Of a stretch of 34,816 bases of DNA, positions 16,197 through 24,094 are shown in pieces; the first letter of the stretch is position 1; every line of letters begins with the position of its first letter. A program made the position numbers and the translations under genes. This DNA comes from a candidate division TM6 bacterium UASB124 (GTDB lineage Bacteria > Dependentiae > Babeliae > Babeliales > RVW-14). The notes below the pieces were generated by a model. That model was not told where the DNA came from. It saw only the letters and a list, made by a program, of their open reading frames with translations, and ran no database searches. The stretch lies in contig LDIV01000001.1 of the NCBI GenBank assembly GCA_001468855.1, positions 286,599 to 321,414 on the forward strand, read 5' to 3'.

Positions 16197-16634
16197 TTAA
16201 TCTCCGTCTATAACAGCCTTTGGATCGTTCTCATCACCAGAAGGAAGATACATCAAAACAAAATTTCTAAATTTTCCTTTTTTAGCAGGTGGACATTGAT
16301 ATTCAAATTCAACAGCCCCTTGTTTGATCTGATCTTCTTTAAGTTTTGGCCACCAATTCATTGCTTCTGCTCGTTTAAAACGATCATCATTTGGATGAGG
16401 ATTTTCAACCAATGCCCTTAGGCCTTCTTTAGTCGTTGGAAAACTGCCAAACTCAGTTCTATATTCAATTATAGCCTCTTTGATTGCAGCAAATTTGAAA
16501 CTAATTTCAGCAGTCTCTTTCTTCCCTAAAACTTTCATCATACGAGGAATAACGAACGCCATTACAACCCCAATAAGTGCTATAACAATGATCATTTCAA
16601 ACATGGTAAACGCTTTACTTTTTCTTATCATCAT
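16197..16634 (-). CDS. gspG: Type II secretion major pseudopilin GspG
   Basis: 145 residues. Leader MMIRKSKA then FTMFEMIIVIALIGVVMAFVIP, with Glu at +5 and Ala at -1. The GspG-typical segment is AIIEYRTEFGSFPTTKEGLRALV (residues 50-72), giving the small domain that polymerises into the pseudopilus. The family's C-terminal calcium-site loop is not obvious here. 13 bases after gspF. No gene for GspE, GspD or the prepilin peptidase is in the window. Confidence 0.9.
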   Translation of the reverse strand: MMIRKSKAFTMFEMIIVIALIGVVMAFVIPRMMKVLGKKETAEISFKFAAIKEAIIEYRTEFGSFPTTKEGLRALVENPHPNDDRFKRAEAMNWWPKLKEDQIKQGAVEFEYQCPPAKKGKFRNFVLMYLPSGDENDPKAVIDGD

Positions 16635-16647
16635 AGATATCCTTTCG

Positions 16648-17862
16648 TTACATTCCCGCTAAATCTGCCATACCAATAATTGGCAAGAAAATAGAAAGAA
16701 TAACAAAACCAATAACAACACCCATAACTAATGTCATAATCGGCGTAATCGCCGCCGTTAATCCTTCAGTCATTTCTTTCAACTCAATATCATAATCCTC
16801 CCCAACCGTAAGTAACATTTCTGCGAGTTTACCCGACTGTTCACCTGTGCTAATCATATAACTTGCTATGTTAGGAAAAATGTTAGTCTCTTTTAAATAC
16901 TTTGCAATTTTTCCCTCTTTAATTATTTTGTCTCGCGCTTCGTTTAATTTTTGGGTCAACACCTTGTTGTCCACAATGTTACATACAATATCGAGAGCCT
17001 CTGAAAGATTGACGCCCGCTTCAAGCAACATGCCCAATGTTTTTGAAAATTGAACAATAGCCTTTGTACGAGAAAAATACGCAGTCATAGAAACTTTAAG
17101 AAACAATGCGTCAATTCGATATTTTCCTGCCGGCGTCGAACGCCAATATACAAATGCTATTCCCAAGGCAATGGAACCAACTGTTAAGAGCATAAAATTA
17201 CTTCTAACAAAGTCTGAGATGGAAATTAAAAATTGCGTTATACCTGGCAATTCTTTATGCATAGAATCGAACATTTCCTTCATTCTAGGTACCAACATAG
17301 TCAGTAATCCAATAACTACTAGGACCGAAAAGGATAACATAACAATTGGATACGTCATTGCTTTTTTTATGCGTTTGCGCGTCTCTTCAGCACGCTCAAG
17401 ATATCCGGTCAAACGCATAAGAATCAAATCAAGTTTTCCAGATGCTTCACCTGCACGAATCAGCTGTACATACACATTCGTAAAAACTTTAGGATATCTA
17501 TTTAATTCTTTGGCAAATGATTCACCGGATTTAACCCCGTCCTTCACACTAATCAAAATACGTTTGAACTGACCATCGAACTGGTCAATCAATAATTCTA
17601 ACGCTTGTAACAGTGGAACAGATGACTTCAGCAAGACACCAAGCTGTTTGGTAAATAAAATAACTGTTTTTTGATCAACTTTTTTTTCAAGCAAGCCACT
17701 CCACCATGACGTTGCCTTTTCGCCAGAAACCTCTACAATTTTCGTTGGCAATAAGCCTTGTCCTTGTAATAATTCTTTAGCGGCTTGCGGCGAGGCAGCA
17801 TCAATGTTGCCAGTAACGCGGCCTCCACGTTTATTAAAGGAATCATAGTGATACAATGGCAT
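16648..17862 (-). CDS. gspF: Type II secretion inner-membrane platform protein GspF
   Basis: 404 residues, the normal GspF/PilC length. Order: N-terminal cytoplasmic domain (MPLYHYDSFNKRGGRVTG), first T2SSF domain (about 70-195) with ELIRAGEASGKLD-like VQLIRAGEASGKLD, three membrane helices (about 170-190, 220-240, 375-397), second T2SSF domain with MISTGEQSGKLAEML near 335. It anchors the GspE ATPase and pseudopilus assembly. It heads the operon F-G-H-I-J-K-mce, all minus strand with gaps of 20 bases or less. Ribosome site TAGGAG before the ATG. Confidence 0.93.
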   Translation of the reverse strand: MPLYHYDSFNKRGGRVTGNIDAASPQAAKELLQGQGLLPTKIVEVSGEKATSWWSGLLEKKVDQKTVILFTKQLGVLLKSSVPLLQALELLIDQFDGQFKRILISVKDGVKSGESFAKELNRYPKVFTNVYVQLIRAGEASGKLDLILMRLTGYLERAEETRKRIKKAMTYPIVMLSFSVLVVIGLLTMLVPRMKEMFDSMHKELPGITQFLISISDFVRSNFMLLTVGSIALGIAFVYWRSTPAGKYRIDALFLKVSMTAYFSRTKAIVQFSKTLGMLLEAGVNLSEALDIVCNIVDNKVLTQKLNEARDKIIKEGKIAKYLKETNIFPNIASYMISTGEQSGKLAEMLLTVGEDYDIELKEMTEGLTAAITPIMTLVMGVVIGFVILSIFLPIIGMADLAGM

Positions 17863-17878
17863 ATACTCATTCTCCTAC

Positions 17879-17906
17879 ATATGAGCCACAAGATATGAGC
17901 CACAAG
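17879..17906. repeat. 14-bp tandem duplication in gspF leader
   Basis: atatgagccacaag occurs twice end to end (17879-17892 and 17893-17906), in the 5' untranslated region of gspF. It may be a replication slip or a repeated regulatory site; no known binding site recognised. Confidence 0.8.
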
Positions 17907-17963
17907 GCCCCCCAACAAAAACTACGAAAAAAACACTATATATGATCAAAGAACAACATACAC

Positions 17964-17993
17964 TTGACAGGTATAACATATTTTTCATATTCA
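17964..17993 (+). promoter_or_regulatory. Promoter with consensus -35
   Basis: TTGACA (17964-17969), 18-base spacer, TATTCA (17988-17993). It lies about 40 bases upstream of the start of the exported helical gene at 18035. The -10 box is only fair. Confidence 0.4.
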
Positions 17994-18034
17994 TAAGTAA
18001 GTTTTTGAAAATCTCTATCGGAAAGGATGGTTTC

Positions 18035-19156
18035 ATGAACATTTATGTTCGTTTTCTCAGGGCCCTCTCGTTAGCAACCATTGTATTACTATTGAACCCA
18101 CTATGTAAAGGTGATGTCCAACAGTCTGATCAAAATCTCAAAACTATTGTTGATCTGGAAGAAACACTCGATCAAAGCACACCATCTCAATTTGCCTCAA
18201 ACACACTCAAGGATTTTTTTCAAACTCGTGAAGCAACCAACATTAAGGATCGTTACCAAGAACGCGAATCAAAAACGTCTGCATTTCAAAAATCATTTGT
18301 TAATTATATCAAAACAAAGTACAACAGACGAAATTACGCAGCAGCTCTTTCGCAAGACTGCTCAGATATCATTCAATTTGTGGACATCAGCAATGAGATG
18401 AGCTTAAGTGCCGATACGGTCTACGTCGGCATCAGACTTTTTTATAACAAATATAAAGCAACAGAACTTATCGATGACACCGTCATACTTCAATTACTTG
18501 AAAGCATCCCTCCAGCCCTTGAGCGCCATTTCATCTCAGATCAAGAATCACGTGACAGTTATGATCTTGCCTATGCCAAAAAGCATTTGGAATCGTTGTT
18601 ATTAGCAAAATTTACCGATCACCTTACTGAATTTCAAGCAACACCAGACACCTTTTTAAGCACGCTAGCAAATGAGCTTGCTCAATATTATCAACAAGAA
18701 ATATCACGTATTAAGCGTCAACACCACAAAGTCGAAACTCTTGAACGTCTGCGACATGTAGTAATTAGATTTTTTGACACCGCACTAAGCAAAGCAATCT
18801 GGAATCCAAAAGGGCAAGAAAGTATTTGGAAGTCATTTGTTGCAATTGCCCAAGGGCTTCAACTCCTTGCAAATCATAGCATCATTAATCATATGGATGA
18901 TCTTGATGACCTATTGTGGACATTGAACCATCGTTTCTGTTTCTTTTTGGATCTTGCAGGGGCAGCATTACCAACCACTTTTTATAAGCAAGTAGAACAT
19001 GATCTTGAAAACAGATCAGTCTTCTTCTTGGAGTTTAAAGAACAAGATGAAGGCATCACAACAAAGAAAGAGATCTTGGCTGAATATTTAATCCAGGCAA
19101 AAGCACGTGCGATCGCGTATGAAAAGAAAGGGATTATTACAACCCCAATGATATAA
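18035..19156 (+). CDS. Exported all-helical protein, unknown
   Basis: 373 residues from the ATG at 18035, preceded by GGAAAGGATGG; the open frame back to 17942 lacks such a site. Signal peptide about 1-25 (RALSLATIVLLLNPLCKG). The mature chain is predicted by eye to be almost all helix, with no low-complexity tract and no motif I recognise; a long DHLTEFQATPDTFL...LAQYYQQEI segment and HHKVETLERLRHVVIRFF look like helical hairpins. Divergent from gspF, sharing the short region with the 14-bp repeat. Possibly an effector or envelope protein. Confidence 0.8.
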   Translation: MNIYVRFLRALSLATIVLLLNPLCKGDVQQSDQNLKTIVDLEETLDQSTPSQFASNTLKDFFQTREATNIKDRYQERESKTSAFQKSFVNYIKTKYNRRNYAAALSQDCSDIIQFVDISNEMSLSADTVYVGIRLFYNKYKATELIDDTVILQLLESIPPALERHFISDQESRDSYDLAYAKKHLESLLLAKFTDHLTEFQATPDTFLSTLANELAQYYQQEISRIKRQHHKVETLERLRHVVIRFFDTALSKAIWNPKGQESIWKSFVAIAQGLQLLANHSIINHMDDLDDLLWTLNHRFCFFLDLAGAALPTTFYKQVEHDLENRSVFFLEFKEQDEGITTKKEILAEYLIQAKARAIAYEKKGIITTPMI

Positions 19157-19501
19157 TCCTTACCAGCCATACTCGCTATAAAAAAATACATTTTTTAATC
19201 GCTTGCAATGCATAGATAACATAATGTATTGTTTCTGGCGGAAGTTAATCATATGAACACCATCGCAACTCATCACATTTATACGGTTCACATATACGGT
19301 TCACAATTTTTTACTTCACCAGACCACTCGGTAACTCTTATAAAAATGTCTATGCGCGCTTCCCCGTCAATCGCTGACTTACGATGCATGACATGTACCG
19401 GCAAAAGATGCTTTTGTTATCTTTTTCAAGAACAAGATATGCGGCAGGAATAATTGAATGTCGTAATTTTTTTATCATGGCTCAAACTTTCTTTCATGAT
19501 T
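19157..19501. other. Intergenic spacer with small direct repeat
   Basis: No gene that I trust. A 13-bp unit starting atacggttcac is repeated twice in tandem (19281-19293, 19294-19306, last base differs). An imperfect palindrome atcatg...catgat at 19474-19500 is close to the end of the minus-strand gene and may act in termination. A 66-codon reading frame from 19253 has a passable GGCGGAAG site but no other support. Confidence 0.5.
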
Positions 19502-20095
19502 TTAGACAAAAAAGTTTGTTATCTCAGCTTGTGAGTTTTTCTCTTTAAGCAGTTTCAAAAGAATTTCTGCAAAAGCCTTAGACTCTTTGGCTACCACAAA
19601 ATCTTTACTCACCGGTTGATAAAGGCTCTGAACCTTTTTTTCAAATGCATACTGAGACACTTTTTCTAAAGCTACTACACCAGGAACCGATATATCTTGA
19701 TATGAACAACCAACATTTTTTAAAACACCAAATAAAACCATTTTTTTAACGTACCACCAAAAAAGCAGCCTCACCTCTTTTCTGGGTTCAGATAAGTCTA
19801 TTTTTTTAATATCATACAACGTAATACCTTCTATAAATAAGCGCGATTTTTCATCAAGAGTATTTTTATTGATCACATGTTTGGTCAAAAAATGCGTTAA
19901 AAGCCTGTACAAGGCATCATCCGACTTGTTCAACTTTTTTGCCAAAGAATTTATATGATCCAGCAATGCATACGCATGAATCTTATATATTTTAGACTCA
20001 AGCGCAGGATGCACCGGCTGTTCCATACCAACTAATGAGACTGTTACCAGGCTCCAAAATCCTACAATAAGTTTTGTTGAATTTTTTGTAACCAT
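19502..20095 (-). CDS. Exported helical protein, unknown
   Basis: 197 residues from the ATG at 20095 after AAAGGAG; the ATG at 20113 is upstream of that site and is not used. Signal peptide about 1-24 (STKLIVGFWSLVTVSLVG). The mature part is helical and contains ALLDHINSLAKKL and a hydrophobic RLLFWWYVKKMVLFGVL stretch in the middle, perhaps buried or membrane-interacting. No recognised family. Monocistronic. Confidence 0.75.
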   Translation of the reverse strand: MVTKNSTKLIVGFWSLVTVSLVGMEQPVHPALESKIYKIHAYALLDHINSLAKKLNKSDDALYRLLTHFLTKHVINKNTLDEKSRLFIEGITLYDIKKIDLSEPRKEVRLLFWWYVKKMVLFGVLKNVGCSYQDISVPGVVALEKVSQYAFEKKVQSLYQPVSKDFVVAKESKAFAEILLKLLKEKNSQAEITNFFV

Positions 20096-20266
20096 AGAAA
20101 CTCCTTTGCACAAGGTATGGTAAATTTCAATACGTCATAATCTCTTACGTAAACTCACATGTTCAGCAGAGTAACTCTGAAATTGGTACAAATCTATATT
20201 CTTGAATAAAAAGCCGATGAATAACTATGTAAGCTGATCATGGAATAGATTTTCGGCAATCTTTGA

Positions 20267-22108
20267 TTACTCTTCCAATGTCGTTATATCACCAACCGGC
20301 ATACCTTCATACTGAGCTTTGATAACACGACGCATAATCTTACCGGAACGAGTTTTAGGCAATGAATCTGCAAAACAAATCTCTTTAGGCGTGGCAAAGG
20401 CTCCCACATGCAAACGAATAGTAGAAAGAATTTCTTGTTTAAGAGCATCAATCCGTTCAAATCCCTTTTTTATGGTAACAAAAACAACAATAACTTCTCC
20501 CTTAAGTTCATCCTTAGTACCAAAACACGCAGCTTCAGCAACAGCAGAATGCATTAATGCTGCATGTTCAATTTCAGCCGTTCCCATGCGATGGCCGGCA
20601 ACATTAAGAGTGTCATCACTTCTTCCAAGAAAGGTATAATTGCCCTGCTCGTCTTTGATTGCAAAGTCACCTGCACAGTAATATCCGGTAAACTTTCCCC
20701 AATATTCATTTTGTAATCGATTATTTCTATCATTATGAATACCGATAAGCATTCCTGGCCATGGCTGTTTAATAACAATATATCCTTTTGTTTCACTACC
20801 AACAGGATGCGCATGTTGATCAACTATATCAATAGCAACACCGGGCAATGGTTTCATAGTATAAGCACCGGTAGATTGATCAATCTGAGAAATAACCATA
20901 AAGCCACCGGTTTCTGTTTGCCACCACGTATCAATAACCGGACAACGCGAAGAGCCAATAATTGTGCTATACCAGTCTCTTACACTTGGTGTTAGGGGTT
21001 CTCCAACAGATCCAAGAACTTTAAGGCTTGCCAGATCACCCTGCTTAACAAGTGCTTCTCCATATTTCATAAAAAGACGAACGGCCGTTGGCGATGTATA
21101 AAAGGTTGAAACATTATAATCTTTGATAATATTCACCCACTGTACCGGATCCGGATAATCGATAGCACCTTCATATAACACCATGCTTAACCCATGCATC
21201 AACGGAGCATATACACCAAAAGAATGTCCTGTAATCCATCCTATATCAGCAGTACACCAATACACGTGATGTTCTTGCGGGTTAAACGCCCATTGCATGG
21301 TCCAATAAACATATGTTAAATAGCCACCGGTACCATGCATAACACCCTTTGGCGTTCCGGTTGTTCCAGATGTATATAAAACAAATAACGGATGCTTAGA
21401 TTCAACATGAACAGGAGCAACTGTCTTAGATGCAACACTCTTTTTTAATGTACCGAATGAAAGGTCTCTGTTTTCTTGCATACAACACCCACCCTGCTCA
21501 CGTTCAATAACAATTACGTTACGCACAGACGGTGCTTGTTGCAAGGCTTGATCAAGTACCCTTTTAAGTTCAATTTTCTTTCCACGTCGCCACCCTACAT
21601 CGGCGGTAATAACAATAGATGCATTAACACCATTAATACGATCACGTAATGCCGTATCTCCCAAACCAGAAAATACAACAACATGCATAGACCCCAAACG
21701 TGCAATAGCCAACATGGCAATAACTATTTCAGGAATCATAGGAAGGTATAAAACAACTGAATCACCTTTGCGCACCCCTAATGATTGCAAGACAGCCGCC
21801 ATAATATTTACTTCATCATAGAGTTGCTGATAAGTAAACGATCTCTTATTCCCCTGCTCATCAGCCCAATAAATGGCTATTTTGTCTTTTCTATCTGTTT
21901 TAAGATGCGCATCTAAACATACATATGATGCATTAATCGTCCCATCAACAAACCAATGGGCATACGGTTCATGCCAATCCAATGTTTTTGTCCATGTAGA
22001 AAACCATGGGAGGGCTCGCGCCTTTTGATCCCAAAATGAGGCTAATTGTTCATGTTCTTTCTTCTGCGTGATATTTGTTATGTCCTGATCGTTATTAATG
22101 GGAGCCAT
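20267..22108 (-). CDS. acs: Acetyl-CoA synthetase
   Basis: 613 residues. ANL-superfamily adenylating enzyme: P-loop YTSGTTGTPKGVMHG (245-259), WWQTETGG (about 391-398), GYYCAGDFA, GRSDDTLNVAGHRMGTAEIE (the ACS hinge and CoA tunnel motif) and PKTRSGKIMRR with the catalytic Lys590, which is the usual acetylation target. It converts acetate, ATP and CoA to acetyl-CoA, AMP and PPi. Slightly shorter than the common ~650 residues. Ribosome site AAGGA. The only clearly central-metabolic enzyme here; likely lets the cell use host acetate. No acetylase or deacetylase gene nearby. Confidence 0.95.
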   Translation of the reverse strand: MAPINNDQDITNITQKKEHEQLASFWDQKARALPWFSTWTKTLDWHEPYAHWFVDGTINASYVCLDAHLKTDRKDKIAIYWADEQGNKRSFTYQQLYDEVNIMAAVLQSLGVRKGDSVVLYLPMIPEIVIAMLAIARLGSMHVVVFSGLGDTALRDRINGVNASIVITADVGWRRGKKIELKRVLDQALQQAPSVRNVIVIEREQGGCCMQENRDLSFGTLKKSVASKTVAPVHVESKHPLFVLYTSGTTGTPKGVMHGTGGYLTYVYWTMQWAFNPQEHHVYWCTADIGWITGHSFGVYAPLMHGLSMVLYEGAIDYPDPVQWVNIIKDYNVSTFYTSPTAVRLFMKYGEALVKQGDLASLKVLGSVGEPLTPSVRDWYSTIIGSSRCPVIDTWWQTETGGFMVISQIDQSTGAYTMKPLPGVAIDIVDQHAHPVGSETKGYIVIKQPWPGMLIGIHNDRNNRLQNEYWGKFTGYYCAGDFAIKDEQGNYTFLGRSDDTLNVAGHRMGTAEIEHAALMHSAVAEAACFGTKDELKGEVIVVFVTIKKGFERIDALKQEILSTIRLHVGAFATPKEICFADSLPKTRSGKIMRRVIKAQYEGMPVGDITTLEE

Positions 22109-22237
22109 TGCATTTTCCTTGGATTGAAATGACGTATGTATTTTGCAAGAGCCTAAGTTTGAATGGATATTATTGAAAATGCAAAGGGGTTGGGGGGTAT
22201 TATCTTGATATTACAGTCTTACATCAATATTGTGCGA

Positions 22238-23026
22238 TCAAAACCGTTCATCATAATTAGAGCCGGCCAATTCCTTAAGTAACGTTTTTGATGGCATTGG
22301 AATACCAAACTTTTTGACTATAGCTAAAAGTGCTTGCATCGCGCTCTTGTTTTTGTATTTCCAAGCAAGAACCAACAACCTTGGAAGATTGTGAGAGAAT
22401 GTTTCGAGTATTTCTCTGAATTCATTACGACGTTTTGATGTTACTAATTCATCTAAAAACGTTATCTCAAATAGATGTATAAGTGAGTTAAGACTATCAT
22501 CTGTTCTTGCCCGATTAATAATAAGAAGTAATGAATAATAACCTGATGAATTATTTAGTAAAAATGTTCGATAAATAATAGATCGAGCTTCTTTTGCCAT
22601 TAAAAGGTTTTTGCTTGCATCTTTATGTCTATTGCGTGTAGACCAATATTCTGCACAATATAATGTTAATGCAACGATATCTTCAACGTATGTCGAGCTA
22701 AATTTTTTTATCAATACGTCCGTAATAAAATTATCAATAGCAATACCGTCTTCTTCTGCTTTGCATAACTCATATAACGAGTTGATACTATCATATATTA
22801 TTGAATCAACAAATCTTGCCGCACCGGTATCGTTTAGAAACTTTTCACATTCAATTTTGGTTGTTAATTCAACCACATCACGTTCATCTCCAAGCGACAG
22901 TTTTTTAAATCGCTTTTCCAACGATCCCTGTAATTTGATATTTTCCATCCCAGATTCTGCAGCAAACACAGGTATCATCATGCTTCCCAATACAATACAA
23001 GTGGCCGCTGTCCGTATGATCTTCAT
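22238..23026 (-). CDS. Exported helical protein, unknown
   Basis: 262 residues from the ATG at 23026; the TTG at 23038 is in the weak ribosome site. Signal peptide about 1-22 (CIVLGSMMIPVFAA). The mature chain is helical and charged, with pairs of hydrophobic and polar segments of 30-40 residues (IDNFITDVLIKKF, YSLLLIINRARTDDSLNSLIHLFE, ILETFSHNLPRLLVLAW) that might be alpha-solenoid repeats such as divergent ankyrin or HEAT units; I cannot fit a consensus. Unknown role. Monocistronic. Confidence 0.72.
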   Translation of the reverse strand: MKIIRTAATCIVLGSMMIPVFAAESGMENIKLQGSLEKRFKKLSLGDERDVVELTTKIECEKFLNDTGAARFVDSIIYDSINSLYELCKAEEDGIAIDNFITDVLIKKFSSTYVEDIVALTLYCAEYWSTRNRHKDASKNLLMAKEARSIIYRTFLLNNSSGYYSLLLIINRARTDDSLNSLIHLFEITFLDELVTSKRRNEFREILETFSHNLPRLLVLAWKYKNKSAMQALLAIVKKFGIPMPSKTLLKELAGSNYDERF

Positions 23027-23156
23027 TGAATCTTTCAATATATAGTGTGATTTATTGCTGACATTATAAATATGGACACTTGTTGTATATCATTCCAGGC
23101 TAAGCGTCAAGGTTATTCTTTGAGAAATTAGGAGAACCCCAAGACTTTTTGACTAT

Positions 23157-23196
23157 AAAAAAAGGTAGAAGAAGGGTCGAATGGCAGACCCTCCTT
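23157..23196 (-). terminator. Intrinsic terminator of the BI-1 gene
   Basis: Arms aagaagggtc (23169-23178) and gaccctcctt (23187-23196) pair over 10 positions with one wobble, and a T7 run follows on the minus strand (A7 at 23157-23163 on plus) after a short gap. Confidence 0.6.
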
Positions 23197-23206
23197 TTTC
23201 AAGCAC

Positions 23207-23896
23207 CTAGTCTTTCCTTTTCCCAAGCAATCTAAGTAAATTTAAGAAAAGATTAATAAAATCCAAATAAAGCGTTAAAGCACCTAATAATGCCACTCGT
23301 TGCACATCCTGTCCCTGATACAAAAGCCAATTCCCCATCTGTTTAATTTTTTGTACATCATAGGCAATCAAACCGGTAAAAATAATCACACCCAGTATTG
23401 ATAAATAATAATCAAAGGTGTTGCTGCGCATGAACATATTGACCAGCATGCCAATAACCAGACCAAACAAACACATTAACAAAATATTGCCCAACTTGGT
23501 CAGATCTGTCTTGGTTACAAAACCATAGAGAGCCATAAAGGCAAACATCCCCATGGTTATACCAAAGACCAAATAGATTGATCCAAGCTCATAGGCAGCA
23601 AAAATAACTGAAAAAGTTACTCCATTGAGAAGTGAATAAGCAATAAAGATACTAGCGGCTGTAATAAAGTTCATTTTATGAATAAGACCGGCAAGAATCA
23701 TAACCACTATAATTTCAGCAAATAACAATCCAATAAAAATAATTGGGCTACTAACCAAAGCTTTAAATAGCGGTTGATTGGCAAAAACAAGATATGCCGT
23801 CACACCGGTTAATGCTAAGCCAAACGCCATCCATGCATACACACGGTACATGAATGCCCCGGCTGACTCTTTTACTGTTTCGAATTCTGGACTCAT
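23207..23896 (-). CDS. Bax-inhibitor-1/YccA-family membrane protein
   Basis: 229 residues with about seven hydrophobic helices and the family's typical start (FMYRVYAWMAFGLALTGVTAYLV) and end (ALTLYLDFINLFLNLLRLLG). YBHL/YccA-type BI-1 proteins are calcium-leak channels or modulators of membrane-protein quality control; the bacterial role is not settled. Conserved acidic pore residues appear in DVQ near the C-terminus. Ribosome site GGGAG, extended -10 promoter just upstream, terminator downstream: a single-gene unit. Confidence 0.93.
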   Translation of the reverse strand: MSPEFETVKESAGAFMYRVYAWMAFGLALTGVTAYLVFANQPLFKALVSSPIIFIGLLFAEIIVVMILAGLIHKMNFITAASIFIAYSLLNGVTFSVIFAAYELGSIYLVFGITMGMFAFMALYGFVTKTDLTKLGNILLMCLFGLVIGMLVNMFMRSNTFDYYLSILGVIIFTGLIAYDVQKIKQMGNWLLYQGQDVQRVALLGALTLYLDFINLFLNLLRLLGKRKD

Positions 23897-23944
23897 ACGA
23901 TCTCCCTTTCTTTTTTATGAGCCTGACTTACTATTACAAGCTTG

Positions 23945-23975
23945 ATTATATCATTTAAGAAACGACTGATTGCAA
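23945..23975 (-). promoter_or_regulatory. Extended -10 promoter of the BI-1 gene
   Basis: On the minus strand TTGCAA (23975-23970), a 19-base spacer, then TGATATAAT, a consensus TATAAT (23950-23945) with the TGn extension. It is about 50 bases before the ATG. Confidence 0.5.
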
Positions 23976-24029
23976 GCATTGAAACAATGAAAGCAAATAA
24001 CTTCAGACTTATTTAGAGCTAGCCCGAAA

Positions 24030-24075
24030 AATCAGAAGGCCGACACTTATGTTTAGTTTCCAAGCACCGGCCCTG
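24030..24075 (-). terminator. Possible imperfect terminator
   Basis: An imperfect inverted repeat based on ggcc(g) arms lies just past the stop codon of the 869-residue gene and is followed by a T-rich stretch on the minus strand. Weak: the inner stem has several mismatches. Confidence 0.3.
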
Positions 24076-24094
24076 TAGATTCGTAAATACACAT

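Noticed and set aside
19229..19453. 74-codon ORF with a weak ribosome site.
   Set aside because: Contains a tandem repeat, no signal peptide, no family; not enough support for a gene.
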